From contig JAEZAU010000092.1 of assembly GCA_023430325.1 (NCBI GenBank), forward strand, positions 1-7,516: 7,516 nucleotides of DNA, read 5' to 3'. Shown here one piece after another: positions 1 through 6,470 of the stretch (the stretch's first letter is position 1; every line of letters begins with the position of its first letter). Below the pieces are notes generated by a model. That model searched no databases. It was not told where the DNA came from and saw only the letters and a program-made list of their open reading frames with translations. The translations under genes and the position numbers were made by a program. The stretch comes from Bacteroidota bacterium. Lineage in GTDB: Bacteria; Bacteroidota; Bacteroidia; Flavobacteriales_F; PHOS-HE28.

Positions 1-38
1 CCGAGCCTCACTCCGGCCCATGGTGCTCCGATCACTCC
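1..38. other. Left-edge sequence with no supported feature
   Basis: These 38 bases lie beyond the terminator of the LamG gene. All three plus-strand frames happen to be open across the edge, and a minus-strand ATG is at 21, but there is too little sequence to support a gene. Confidence 0.4.
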
Positions 39-70
39 AAAAAAAGATCCGGCCCGCAAGGACCGGATCT
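39..70 (-). terminator. Rho-independent terminator of the LamG/T9SS gene
   Basis: The arms AGATCCGG (45-52) and CCGGATCT (63-70) form a perfect 8-bp stem. After one mismatch, 54-55 can pair with 60-61, closing a four-base loop. Read on the minus strand, the hairpin is followed at once by a run of T (39-45 on the plus strand is all A, its last A shared with the stem). It lies about 44 nt beyond the TAG stop of the minus-strand gene ending at 114, which is the usual placement for an intrinsic terminator. There is no T-run on the plus-strand side, so it acts in one direction only. Confidence 0.9.
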
Positions 71-113
71 CGATCGGCGCCGGACATATTGCTCCGGTAC
101 TTCCGCCGCCGAT

Positions 114-1118
114 CTATGGTTGTATCATCAATCGCTGCGTGTAGATCTTCTGACCAGCAGTAATATTCACCAGGTACATGCCTGCAGCGATCTCACCTTG
201 CAGATCGATCACTGTGTTCAGGTAACTACCATGTGTTGCGATCTTGCGGCTTGTCATGCGCTTGCCGCTCAGATCGAGGATCTCCACAAAAACGGTGGTC
301 ACGTTCTCTTCGATCGTATCAAGGTTGATGAAGAGCTGATCGCCATTGTTCGGGTTGGGCCTTATGGAAGGGACCGAACCATTTGCCATCTCGGTCATAT
401 CAACACTTTCGGCCAGATGGAGGTCTTGGATCTCTTCGACCGTCAACGCTCGGTTCCAAAAGCCTATATCATCTAACGCACCTTTAAAAGGGCGACCAAA
501 ATCACCTTCTCTTCCAAAAAATAGATCAGCCAATAATCCAAGCAGATCTGCTTGAGGCGTATTCTCCGCACCCAGTAAAAGTCCATTCATGAAAAGTCGT
601 ACGACCTGACCATCATAAGTTCCGACGACATGGTGCCATTCATTTAGAATGATCGGAGAAGGATCCTCATACGCACCAAAGCCATGGATAAATACTTGAA
701 GCCCGCAACATGTGCCTACATCATCCAAAGTCTCAAAACCAATACCTCCTGTAGTAGAAGTTCTTTGCTTGCCAATCGGAACACGAGCGGGTGGGCCAAA
801 ACTTGGATAACTATTGTCCGGCACATTCAACCAATAGCTTATAGAGAATGCAGTATCCAAAGTGAGAGATGTGGAATGCGGTACTCTTGTATGATCTGTT
901 TCTCCATCAAATAGATAAGCCGAATTAGCTATCCCATATCGATCCTCCGTCAACGTCGCTCCATTCACCACACCATCATTCCCATTCCCGCTCTCATCGA
1001 TCGCATTGCCATTGAAAGGCCACCAACCTACAAGACCATCGGTTGGTACATAGGCGGGCACTTGCGCCAGGGAGAGCAGCGGCAGCATCATCAAACAAAG
1101 TGTAAAAGCTCGGAACAT
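114..1118 (-). CDS. Secreted LamG-domain protein with T9SS C-terminal sorting domain
   Basis: This encodes 334 aa. Residues 1-18 are a Sec signal peptide (MFRAFTLCLMMLPLLSLA, cleavage before Q19). Residues about 28-235 are a LamG / concanavalin-A-like jelly roll of the Laminin_G_3 type, shown by GLVGWWPFNGNAIDESGNGN at 28-47, the strand EWHHVVGTYDGQVVRLFMNG at 160-179, and GALDDIGFWNRALTVEEI at 213-230. Residues about 250-334 match the Por secretion tail (TIGR04183 style): a PNPNNG turn at 254-259, VEILDLSGK at 278-286 and GMYLVNI at 313-319. The protein should cross the outer membrane by the type IX system and be released or attached at the surface. Such folds often bind glycans or proteins, but the ligand cannot be read here and no catalytic domain is present. 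The Cys-Cys pair at 137-138 is unusual. The gene stands alone, divergent from the sigma gene, with its own terminator. The family call is firm; the role is unknown. Confidence 0.92.
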   Translation of the reverse strand: MFRAFTLCLMMLPLLSLAQVPAYVPTDGLVGWWPFNGNAIDESGNGNDGVVNGATLTEDRYGIANSAYLFDGETDHTRVPHSTSLTLDTAFSISYWLNVPDNSYPSFGPPARVPIGKQRTSTTGGIGFETLDDVGTCCGLQVFIHGFGAYEDPSPIILNEWHHVVGTYDGQVVRLFMNGLLLGAENTPQADLLGLLADLFFGREGDFGRPFKGALDDIGFWNRALTVEEIQDLHLAESVDMTEMANGSVPSIRPNPNNGDQLFINLDTIEENVTTVFVEILDLSGKRMTSRKIATHGSYLNTVIDLQGEIAAGMYLVNITAGQKIYTQRLMIQP

Positions 1119-1156
1119 GGAGGTTTGGTTTGTGATGGATCACCCGGTTCCATAAA

Positions 1157-1172
1157 AGGTTACCGATAACCT
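1157..1172. promoter_or_regulatory. 16-bp palindrome in the divergent spacer, possible operator
   Basis: AGGTTA-CCGA-TAACCT is a perfect 6+6 inverted repeat with a 4-bp centre. It lies in the 169-bp spacer between the divergent LamG and sigma-factor genes. On the plus strand it directly precedes AATTTTTG (1174-1181), which differs at one conserved position from the Bacteroidota -7 box TAnnTTTG, so a bound regulator would sit over that promoter. I found no clear -33 TTG at the proper distance. The symmetry is seen directly; the operator role is inferred. A six-base arm can also occur by chance. Confidence 0.35.
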
Positions 1173-1287
1173 GAATTTTTGCCTGGGAGCACCGCTTTAA
1201 GACCATTGGGCCGCCCCGGATCCATCTCAGCGTCAGCCTTTGTCGTATTGATCGCCTTGTTTGCGGGCGGATCTGATAAAGAATGGA

Positions 1288-1896
1288 ATGATGAACCATC
1301 CTGATCGACGCATTGCTCTATATTCGGCAGCGCCTGTTGCCATGCGTTCAAATGTCGCGCTCCCCATGCTCGCCGAGGCGGCCGATCACTACCGGCAGCA
1401 CCGCAATGCGTTCATAGCCTGGGCACGAAATGAATTCGGCGTGGATCCCGAAGAAGCGAAGGACGCTTTCCAGGAAGCAGTGTGCATCTTTTGCGAACAA
1501 CAGGCATCCGGAAGGCTGGGCGAAGTACCGAACGTGAAGACCTATCTCTTCGCCATCGGCCGGCACAAAATACTCTCGCATCTGCGATCGAAGAAGATCC
1601 ACGGGAACCATTTGAACGGTTATGCGATCCATATGGGCCACGGTCAGACTATGACCGCGCAGGAGATCATGGAACGTAATGAGGACCTCGAGAAGGTGAA
1701 GGCCGAGTTGGAACGTCTTTCAGATGACGATAGGCGAGTTTTACAGCTGTATTACATCGATCGGATGGATATGCGGGAGATCGCTGAGGCCATGGGATAC
1801 AAGAACGCGAACGTGGCCAAGAAAAAGAAATGCATCGCCATGAAAAGACTTATGGACCATGTGAAAAATGGCATCGTGCCGATGCGTGATAAGTGA
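1288..1896 (+). CDS. ECF-type RNA polymerase sigma-70 family factor
   Basis: This encodes 202 aa from the ATG at 1288. Residues about 32-103 form sigma region 2, with the core-binding helix DPEEAKDAFQEAV (53-65) and the -10-recognition stretch NVKTYLFAIGRHKILSHLR (82-100). Residues about 141-190 form region 4, with LERLSDDDRRVLQLYYIDRM followed by a helix-turn-helix (MREIAEAMGYKNANVAKKKK, 162-181) for the -35 element. There is no region 1 or 3, as in ECF factors. The start is uncertain. ATG 1288 or 1291 follows an A-rich stretch usual for Bacteroidota ribosome sites; a TTG at 1261 is open in frame, and ATG 1342 or 1366 would still leave region 2 intact. The gene overlaps the next by 4 bp (GTGA), so the two are almost certainly co-translated, the typical arrangement of a sigma factor with its membrane partner. 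The target promoters are unknown. Confidence 0.9.
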   Translation: MMNHPDRRIALYSAAPVAMRSNVALPMLAEAADHYRQHRNAFIAWARNEFGVDPEEAKDAFQEAVCIFCEQQASGRLGEVPNVKTYLFAIGRHKILSHLRSKKIHGNHLNGYAIHMGHGQTMTAQEIMERNEDLEKVKAELERLSDDDRRVLQLYYIDRMDMREIAEAMGYKNANVAKKKKCIAMKRLMDHVKNGIVPMRDK

Positions 1897-2753
1897 ACGA
1901 GGACGAACTCATAGCATACGAGCAGGACAGGTTCGAAGCCCGCTACTTCGGCACGATGGGGCCGGAAATGAGCGCTGCCTTCGATCTTGACTTGCAGCAA
2001 GACCAACAGCTCGCGGAACGTTATCATGCATTCCGTATGGCCATGGCAGCAGTGGAAGGGTCTCCTGAGTCCGGTATGACCGCCGACGTGAAGGCACACC
2101 TGGCGGCCATCGATGGTGAAATGGAAAAAGCTGCAGCGATCGGGAGTATCACCAAAGAGAATATCAAGGTTCTTGAACAAATGCCTGCATACCGGCTCCG
2201 CTCCACGGAGACGCAGGAAGAGCTATCGGCCGGCAAACTGAATGGACCCGCTGGAACTACTTCCCATCGGTGGAAGTGGTTTGCTGCTGCGGCTGCTATC
2301 ATCGTGTCTTTGCTGACAGGATGGTGGTTGCTTCGTGAGCCATATTATGTTCAACTGGCAGATGAGTTCGCGTTGCCTGAACCGGGCTTGCCGGTGCTGA
2401 TGAACGATGGGGCGGGTGCATACGATCCGATCATGAATTACCTGAAGACCGGCCGGATCGATGAGGCACGCAATGCGATCGATCGAGCACTTACGGAACA
2501 GCCAACAAACGATACGCTGCTCTATTTCGCCGGAATAGTAGAAACACGCTCGGATGACTGTGCAAGGGCCATCGATCGGTTCAGGTCAGTACCATCGAAC
2601 TCATCCTACGCATCGAAGTCGCGCTATCATGAGGCGATCTGCCACTTGCGCGCAGGTGATAAGAAGCAGGCAAGAGCAATACTCCTATCGTTGCAGAACG
2701 ATACTGACCCTCAAGTGCGCGATCGGGCCCTGCGCCTTCTTGCGGAATTATAG
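1893..2753 (+). CDS. Single-pass membrane protein with anti-sigma-like N-terminus and TPR-like C-terminus
   Basis: This encodes 286 aa. The GTG start at 1893 overlaps the sigma stop (GTGA), which indicates translational coupling. Residues 1-125 are acidic and helical (ELIAYEQDRFEARYFGTMG at 5-23, then LAERYHAFRMAMAAV at 40-54). They resemble in layout the helical sigma-binding region of membrane anti-sigma factors, without a zinc-finger HxxxCxxC motif. Residues about 128-147 are one membrane segment (KWFAAAAAIIVSLLTGWWLL). Residues about 175-275 carry two to three TPR-like helical pairs (NYLKTGRIDEARNAIDRAL at 182-200, DDCARAIDRF at 221-230, AGDKKQARAILLSL at 254-267). With no signal peptide and basic residues before the segment, the N-terminus should be cytoplasmic and the TPR part periplasmic. 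Cys223 and Cys250 could form a disulfide there. The role as sigma partner is inferred from position and topology. The 3' end overlaps the convergent CHAT gene by 43 bp. Confidence 0.82.
   Translation: MNEDELIAYEQDRFEARYFGTMGPEMSAAFDLDLQQDQQLAERYHAFRMAMAAVEGSPESGMTADVKAHLAAIDGEMEKAAAIGSITKENIKVLEQMPAYRLRSTETQEELSAGKLNGPAGTTSHRWKWFAAAAAIIVSLLTGWWLLREPYYVQLADEFALPEPGLPVLMNDGAGAYDPIMNYLKTGRIDEARNAIDRALTEQPTNDTLLYFAGIVETRSDDCARAIDRFRSVPSNSSYASKSRYHEAICHLRAGDKKQARAILLSLQNDTDPQVRDRALRLLAEL
2686..2703. repeat. 7-bp perfect hairpin just past the CHAT gene stop
   Basis: TATCGTT-GCAG-AACGATA is a perfect inverted repeat with a four-base loop, 8 nt beyond the CHAT stop on the minus strand. It also lies inside the last codons of the convergent membrane-protein gene. 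The stem is A/T-rich and no T-run follows on either strand, so it is not a standard intrinsic terminator. It could protect a 3' end or slow the polymerase, or it could be chance within coding sequence. Confidence 0.3.
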
Positions 2754-5119
2754 ACCACTGCAACGGCCGTTAGAAGCAGGAACACTCCCGTGGCTATTGG
2801 AAATAATTTCGATCGGGGCCATTCGATATCCACATCCGCTCCCAATACAACGATCCCGCTCCAATAGAACGGGTCGGAAAGACCATCATCCTTGTGCCGA
2901 TGGATGAATTCCTTCTTTGCCTCCTGAAGAGCCTTTGATGGTGAAGAACCATCGAAAATTCGATCATACATCAGTTGAAGGATCTCGTTGGTGGCCTGAT
3001 CGTCCACTGGCCAAAGGGTATGCACCACACAGGCAGCTCCTGCCTCCAGAACGGCATGCCCGATCGTTTTGGCTCCTTCGCCGTGGAAAACCCTTCCACT
3101 ACCGCTGGAGCATGCAGCCAGTACCACCAGATCACGTCGTATGCGATCCGTATTGCCGATCTGAGGTGACCAACGACCGTCGGAAGCAAGGATGTATGCC
3201 TCTCCATCCGGACGTTGCTCGAGCCGTGCATGCGATGCGATATGCAGGATCCCGTCCATGCTGAAAAGACTGTCCAGATCGGTGTGGCCCACGTTGTGGT
3301 GGACATGATCGTTCACGCGATCTGCCAGCCACTGGGCGGTGCGCTCGGCGAAAGGCAGTGAACTCTTGCCATCGGTCTCTGCCAGGGCTACCGAAACTTC
3401 TGGCTCGTGCACCGAGATCTTCTTCAAGGCGGTGGATAGATCGGGAGCATATCGGATCTCGTACCTGTTGGCGACGTATGGGTCCATCGTCGTGCGCGTA
3501 GTGTCGACCACGAGCGCTTCGAACGGCAAATGGGCCATGGTCCCGTATGGCACGATGACCAATTCTTGTTCTTTTCTTCCTGCCAAAGCTTTTGAAAGCA
3601 GCTTCGAATACCATTCGTGAGCGGCGCGATCGTACGCGGCGCGATCCTTCTTCAGATCGAAGACGTGCAGCTCGTTGAATACGCCCACGCCGAATTCAGA
3701 GTTCATCTCGATCGTTCCGAGTTCCAGCATTTCCGGACCATTCTCGTCGATCACTATCACATAGCAGTTATGTGCATTGAAGTACACCAGGATCAGCGAT
3801 CCAGCGGGGGCCTTTATCTTTTGGAGTGCGCCGGGCTCCATCCATTCATTTGGCGGCAGGTCTTTCAGCAAGCGATCACGTTCCATGCGTGCATTGCGGC
3901 GCCTTTCGAGAGAAACGATAGTGGCATACAGATCATCCTTGTTCCGTTCATGCATGTATCGATCGGAGTAAGCCAGAAGTGCGTAATGGAACGGACTATG
4001 GGAATATGATGTGGTGACCAGGTGCAGGCGTTCACTGTCATACTCCTTCAGCATGGCCTCCCAGTAAGGAATTGCGGCATTCAGCACCAATAAAGCGCTA
4101 TCCAGATGGCCACTGGCCTTATCTGCCAGCCACAAGGTCTCATGATCATGCATGATGAAGCTCATCAGCTCCAGCATCTGGGCCTTGTTGGTGATCTCCG
4201 GGTTGAAATGATACGGATCCGTACGATCCACCGTCCCGTGCATCTCCTGGAACACCAGCAACGCTTTCTCGAAATGATCGATCGCCCTGGGCTTTCCGAG
4301 ATCGTCGTAAGCATATCGATGCAACAGGCCAAGACAGAGATGATCCATCATCACCGGTTCCGAGGCTGCAAGACCGGCATCTGTCATCCATTCCATGGAT
4401 CGCTGGTAATACCAACTGGCCGAATCCACCACAGACCGCAGCGAGTCCACATCGCCGCCCAGCCTGGTGCGGATCGCAATGTCGGTAAAGGTGTTCCCGA
4501 TATCATGCAGGATCTGTGCAGCCCATATGGTATCCCGTGCGAGTTGCGCCACACGAAGTGCCTTTCGGAACAAGGGCCGCGAAGCACCCGAAGCATCGGA
4601 TGGACTGTCCGCATAGCGATATGGACTATGGATGCTGTGGAAGACTTTGTAGGAATAAGCCCGTTCGCGAAGCACGACCACTCGTTCCAGTGGACGCACC
4701 TTGCCATCACCTTTCAAAAGTTCAACGGCCTGCTCACTGATCATTTCAGCAGTAACCTGATGATCCCATTGAGGAGCGGCCATGTAATTATGGTACCGTG
4801 CCTGCCACCCGAGCGCCACGCCATATTCGGCCGATCGTTCACCGAATTTCGATCGTCTCAATTCCAGCGCCCGATCCCAATGCCGTTTCGCCTCATCGAT
4901 ATCGCTCAGCCGGTAATATTGTTCACCGAGCATCTCAAGAGTGCGCGCGAGAAGCAATGTATCGGCCTTCACCGCAGGATCCTGCGAAGCCGATCGCAAG
5001 CGATCGATAACGCCGCGGGCATCTCCTGTAATGGCAGCACGGATCTCACCGAAAGGATCATAAGCGGACGGAGCCGCGTTCGCCCATAGTCCGATCGCTA
5101 TAACAAAGCAGCGAAGCAA
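2711..5119 (-). CDS. Membrane-anchored periplasmic TPR-CHAT protease
   Basis: This encodes 802 aa. Residues 1-19 look like a signal peptide (MLRCFVIAIGLWANAAPSA). Residues about 50-415 are helical TPR-like repeats, clearest at 57-89 (LGEQYYRLSDIDEAKRHWDR at 64-83) and 278-292. From about 438 to 765 is a CHAT domain, a caspase-like cysteine protease fold: LVIVPYGTMAHLPFEALV (520-537), the catalytic His630 in ILHIASHARL, the catalytic Cys670 in LVVLAACSSGSG, then VHTLWPVDDQAT (699-710) and DPFYWSGIVVLG (749-760). Both catalytic residues are present, 40 apart, so it should be active. Residues about 772-791 are a membrane segment followed by RRRRARSRT, which by the positive-inside rule places the protease domain in the periplasm. 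The start is a TTG; no ATG or GTG lies between it and the upstream in-frame stop, and the signal peptide supports it. It sits 7 nt behind trxB, so co-transcription is likely. The substrate is unknown; the neighbouring membrane protein is a candidate. Confidence 0.92.
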   Translation of the reverse strand: MLRCFVIAIGLWANAAPSAYDPFGEIRAAITGDARGVIDRLRSASQDPAVKADTLLLARTLEMLGEQYYRLSDIDEAKRHWDRALELRRSKFGERSAEYGVALGWQARYHNYMAAPQWDHQVTAEMISEQAVELLKGDGKVRPLERVVVLRERAYSYKVFHSIHSPYRYADSPSDASGASRPLFRKALRVAQLARDTIWAAQILHDIGNTFTDIAIRTRLGGDVDSLRSVVDSASWYYQRSMEWMTDAGLAASEPVMMDHLCLGLLHRYAYDDLGKPRAIDHFEKALLVFQEMHGTVDRTDPYHFNPEITNKAQMLELMSFIMHDHETLWLADKASGHLDSALLVLNAAIPYWEAMLKEYDSERLHLVTTSYSHSPFHYALLAYSDRYMHERNKDDLYATIVSLERRRNARMERDRLLKDLPPNEWMEPGALQKIKAPAGSLILVYFNAHNCYVIVIDENGPEMLELGTIEMNSEFGVGVFNELHVFDLKKDRAAYDRAAHEWYSKLLSKALAGRKEQELVIVPYGTMAHLPFEALVVDTTRTTMDPYVANRYEIRYAPDLSTALKKISVHEPEVSVALAETDGKSSLPFAERTAQWLADRVNDHVHHNVGHTDLDSLFSMDGILHIASHARLEQRPDGEAYILASDGRWSPQIGNTDRIRRDLVVLAACSSGSGRVFHGEGAKTIGHAVLEAGAACVVHTLWPVDDQATNEILQLMYDRIFDGSSPSKALQEAKKEFIHRHKDDGLSDPFYWSGIVVLGADVDIEWPRSKLFPIATGVFLLLTAVAVVYNSARRRRARSRT

Positions 5120-5126
5120 AAGACAA

Positions 5127-6095
5127 CTACCGCACCTCCTCCATTACCGGCACCTCCTTCGCGGCCAGATAACGCTCAGCATCCAAGGCGGCCATGCAGC
5201 CGGTGCCGGCGGCCGTTACCGCCTGGCGATATACATGATCGGCCGCATCACCTGCTACGAAAACACCGGGGACCTTCGTACGTGTGCTATCGGGTTCATG
5301 CTTGAGATACCCCACCGCATCCATTGGAAGCCAGTCCTTGAATATGGCCGTATTGGGTGAGTGACCGATCGCCAGAAAAAGCCCCGTTACATCCAACTTG
5401 CCGTTCTCGCCGGTCCTGTTGTTGATGATCCTGATGCCCTCCACGGCGTTCTCGCCGAGCACATCGGTCACTTCAGTATTGAACAGTACTTCGATGTTCG
5501 GTGTGTTCATCACGCGATGTACCATGGCCTTGCTGGCGCGGAACTGGTCCTTGCGCACGAGCATGTACACCTTGGGGCAGAGCTTGGCGAGATAGGATGC
5601 TTCTTCACAGGCACTGTCACCTGCGCCGACCAAAGCCACGGTCTGCCCGCGGTAGAAGAAACCGTCACACACCGCGCAGGCTGTAACGCCGCCACCGATA
5701 TCGCGCAACCGGATCTCGTTCGGCAGTCCGAGCCATTTGGCACTGGCACCGGTACTGATGATCACCGTATCGGCATGCACCTCCTTCGTCTCATCCACCC
5801 ACACTTTATGCACAGGGCCGGTGAAGTCCACCTTGGTCACCCATCCATGGCGGATATCTGTACCGAAACGTTGCGCCTGTTTCTTCAGGTCCTCCATCAT
5901 CTCGGGACCGGTGCGGCCATCAGGATAGCCGGGATAGTTCTCCACCTCGGTGGTCTGGGTGAGCTGGCCACCTGGCTGCGGGCCTTCGAACATCAAGGGT
6001 TTCAGGTCTGCACGTGCCGCGTAGATGGCTGCCGTATAACCCGCCGGACCCGATCCAATGATCAGGCATTTCACATGTTCGATCTTCTCGCTCAT
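5127..6095 (-). CDS. trxB: Thioredoxin-disulfide reductase (NADPH)
   Basis: This encodes 322 aa, the usual length for the low-molecular-weight bacterial enzyme, a cytosolic FAD homodimer that passes electrons from NADPH to thioredoxin. The FAD-binding GSGPAGYTAA is at 14-23, the redox-active CAVC at Cys140/Cys143 in CAVCDGFFYRG, the NADPH-binding GAGDSACEEA at 157-166, the NADPH-phosphate site VRKDQFRAS at 180-188, and the C-terminal FAD motif VFVAGDAAD (278-286) is followed by YRQAVTAAGTGC (289-300). All key residues are present. I chose the ATG at 6095 because the protein then begins, as usual, a few residues before the first beta strand, an A-rich stretch (AAAAAGTGCA) precedes it, and a good promoter lies 32 nt upstream. 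An open in-frame extension to 6221 runs through that promoter and should be ignored. It is first in a probable two-gene unit with the CHAT protease gene. Confidence 0.97.
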   Translation of the reverse strand: MSEKIEHVKCLIIGSGPAGYTAAIYAARADLKPLMFEGPQPGGQLTQTTEVENYPGYPDGRTGPEMMEDLKKQAQRFGTDIRHGWVTKVDFTGPVHKVWVDETKEVHADTVIISTGASAKWLGLPNEIRLRDIGGGVTACAVCDGFFYRGQTVALVGAGDSACEEASYLAKLCPKVYMLVRKDQFRASKAMVHRVMNTPNIEVLFNTEVTDVLGENAVEGIRIINNRTGENGKLDVTGLFLAIGHSPNTAIFKDWLPMDAVGYLKHEPDSTRTKVPGVFVAGDAADHVYRQAVTAAGTGCMAALDAERYLAAKEVPVMEEVR

Positions 6096-6126
6096 TGCAC
6101 TTTTTGCCGCCCTTCCAGCGGGACCG

Positions 6127-6153
6127 CAAAGGTACGGAGCACGGCCGATCCAA
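6127..6153 (-). promoter_or_regulatory. Bacteroidota-type promoter for trxB (and CHAT)
   Basis: On the minus strand TACCTTTG (6134 down to 6127) is an exact match to the Bacteroidota -7 consensus TAnnTTTG. A TTG for the -33 box lies at 6153-6151, 16 bp from the -7 box, slightly short of the usual 17-21. Transcription would begin near 6121, giving a leader of about 26 nt before the ATG at 6095. This places trxB, and by read-through the CHAT gene, under the housekeeping sigma factor. Confidence 0.65.
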
Positions 6154-6173
6154 TGCTCGTTGCATGACAGGCT

Positions 6174-6283
6174 CCGGGCGTGTCCCTTCGCAAAGGCTGC
6201 GGGCCGCGCTATCCGCTGCAAGTACGCACTCGTCGTTCCTCCTCGCTTGCGGGCTTTCCGCTCCTATCGCTCACGCGCTGCGC
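6174..6283. repeat. Probable dispersed intergenic repeat (GGGCGTGTCCCTTCG family)
   Basis: This roughly 110-bp GC-rich block runs from GGGCGTGTCCCTTCG (6176-6190) through CGCTATCCGCTGCAAG (6207-6222) and CTCGCTTGCGGGCTTTCCGC (6242-6261) to CTATCGCTCACGCGCTGCGC (6264-6283). It contains partial inverted repeats such as GCAAG/CTTGC (6218-6222 with 6245-6249). I recall closely similar blocks recurring between genes in Bacteroidota genomes; that recognition is from memory, and only one copy is in this window. It encodes no plausible protein and lies upstream of the trxB promoter. Boundaries are approximate. Confidence 0.55.
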
Positions 6284-6415
6284 ATTGCAAAGTGTACTGG
6301 TCTTCGATCGGAAGTTCTGTCCTTGTTCCACCGATCATCTGAGAACTGGTTCCAATGCCGGTAGTACCATTGTATCTGTACCGATCTGCGTAAGTGGCGC
6401 AGCCGGAAAGCCCGG

Positions 6416-6470
6416 ACCCCTCCCCGGATCCCTCCCCGAAGGAGTGGGACGATCTTAAGGGGAGGACTTG
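6416..6470. repeat. C-rich palindromic intergenic element (CCTCCCC/GGGGAGG)
   Basis: CCTCCCC occurs at 6419-6425 and again at 6431-6437, and either copy can pair with GGGGAGG at 6459-6465, giving a 7-bp stem with alternative partners. On the minus strand the block reads as the CTCCCC...GGGGAGGG pattern whose accidental translation (PLLRGGIRGGV) I recognise from spurious ORFs made by dispersed intergenic repeats in many bacteria. It lies 48 nt beyond the stop of the DUF4249 gene and has no T-run, so it is not a plain intrinsic terminator. It could act as a 3'-end hairpin. Confidence 0.5.

Noticed and set aside
1..144. Plus-strand open frame entering from the left edge
   Set aside because: All three plus frames are open there by chance, the translation shows no family features, and it would cross the terminator and the LamG stop.
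1119..1156. GGAAC-type ECF promoter for the LamG gene (GGAACC on the minus strand near 1150)
   Set aside because: No matching -10 motif lies at the usual distance, and the start site would fall almost on the ATG.
1261..1287. TTG at 1261 as the start of the sigma factor
   Set aside because: Two ATGs follow at 1288 and 1291 after an A-rich stretch, and the extra nine residues add nothing to region 2.
4106..5089. Long plus-strand open frame (327 codons) opposite the CHAT gene
   Set aside because: Its translation is rich in His, Arg and Pro without any domain, and it mirrors a well-supported CHAT/TPR coding region on the other strand.
2711..5119. Type III-E CRISPR (Craspase) locus
   Set aside because: No CRISPR repeats, no gRAMP-like gene and no other cas gene are in the window, and the CHAT protein carries a signal peptide and membrane anchor. 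Only the protease-sigma theme is shared.
5361..6167. Long plus-strand open frame opposite trxB
   Set aside because: It is antisense to a fully motif-bearing trxB and shows no protein features of its own.
6096..6221. N-terminal extension of trxB by 42 codons
   Set aside because: It would run through the TAnnTTTG promoter and a repeat-like block. The family starts just before the first FAD-binding strand, matching the ATG at 6095.
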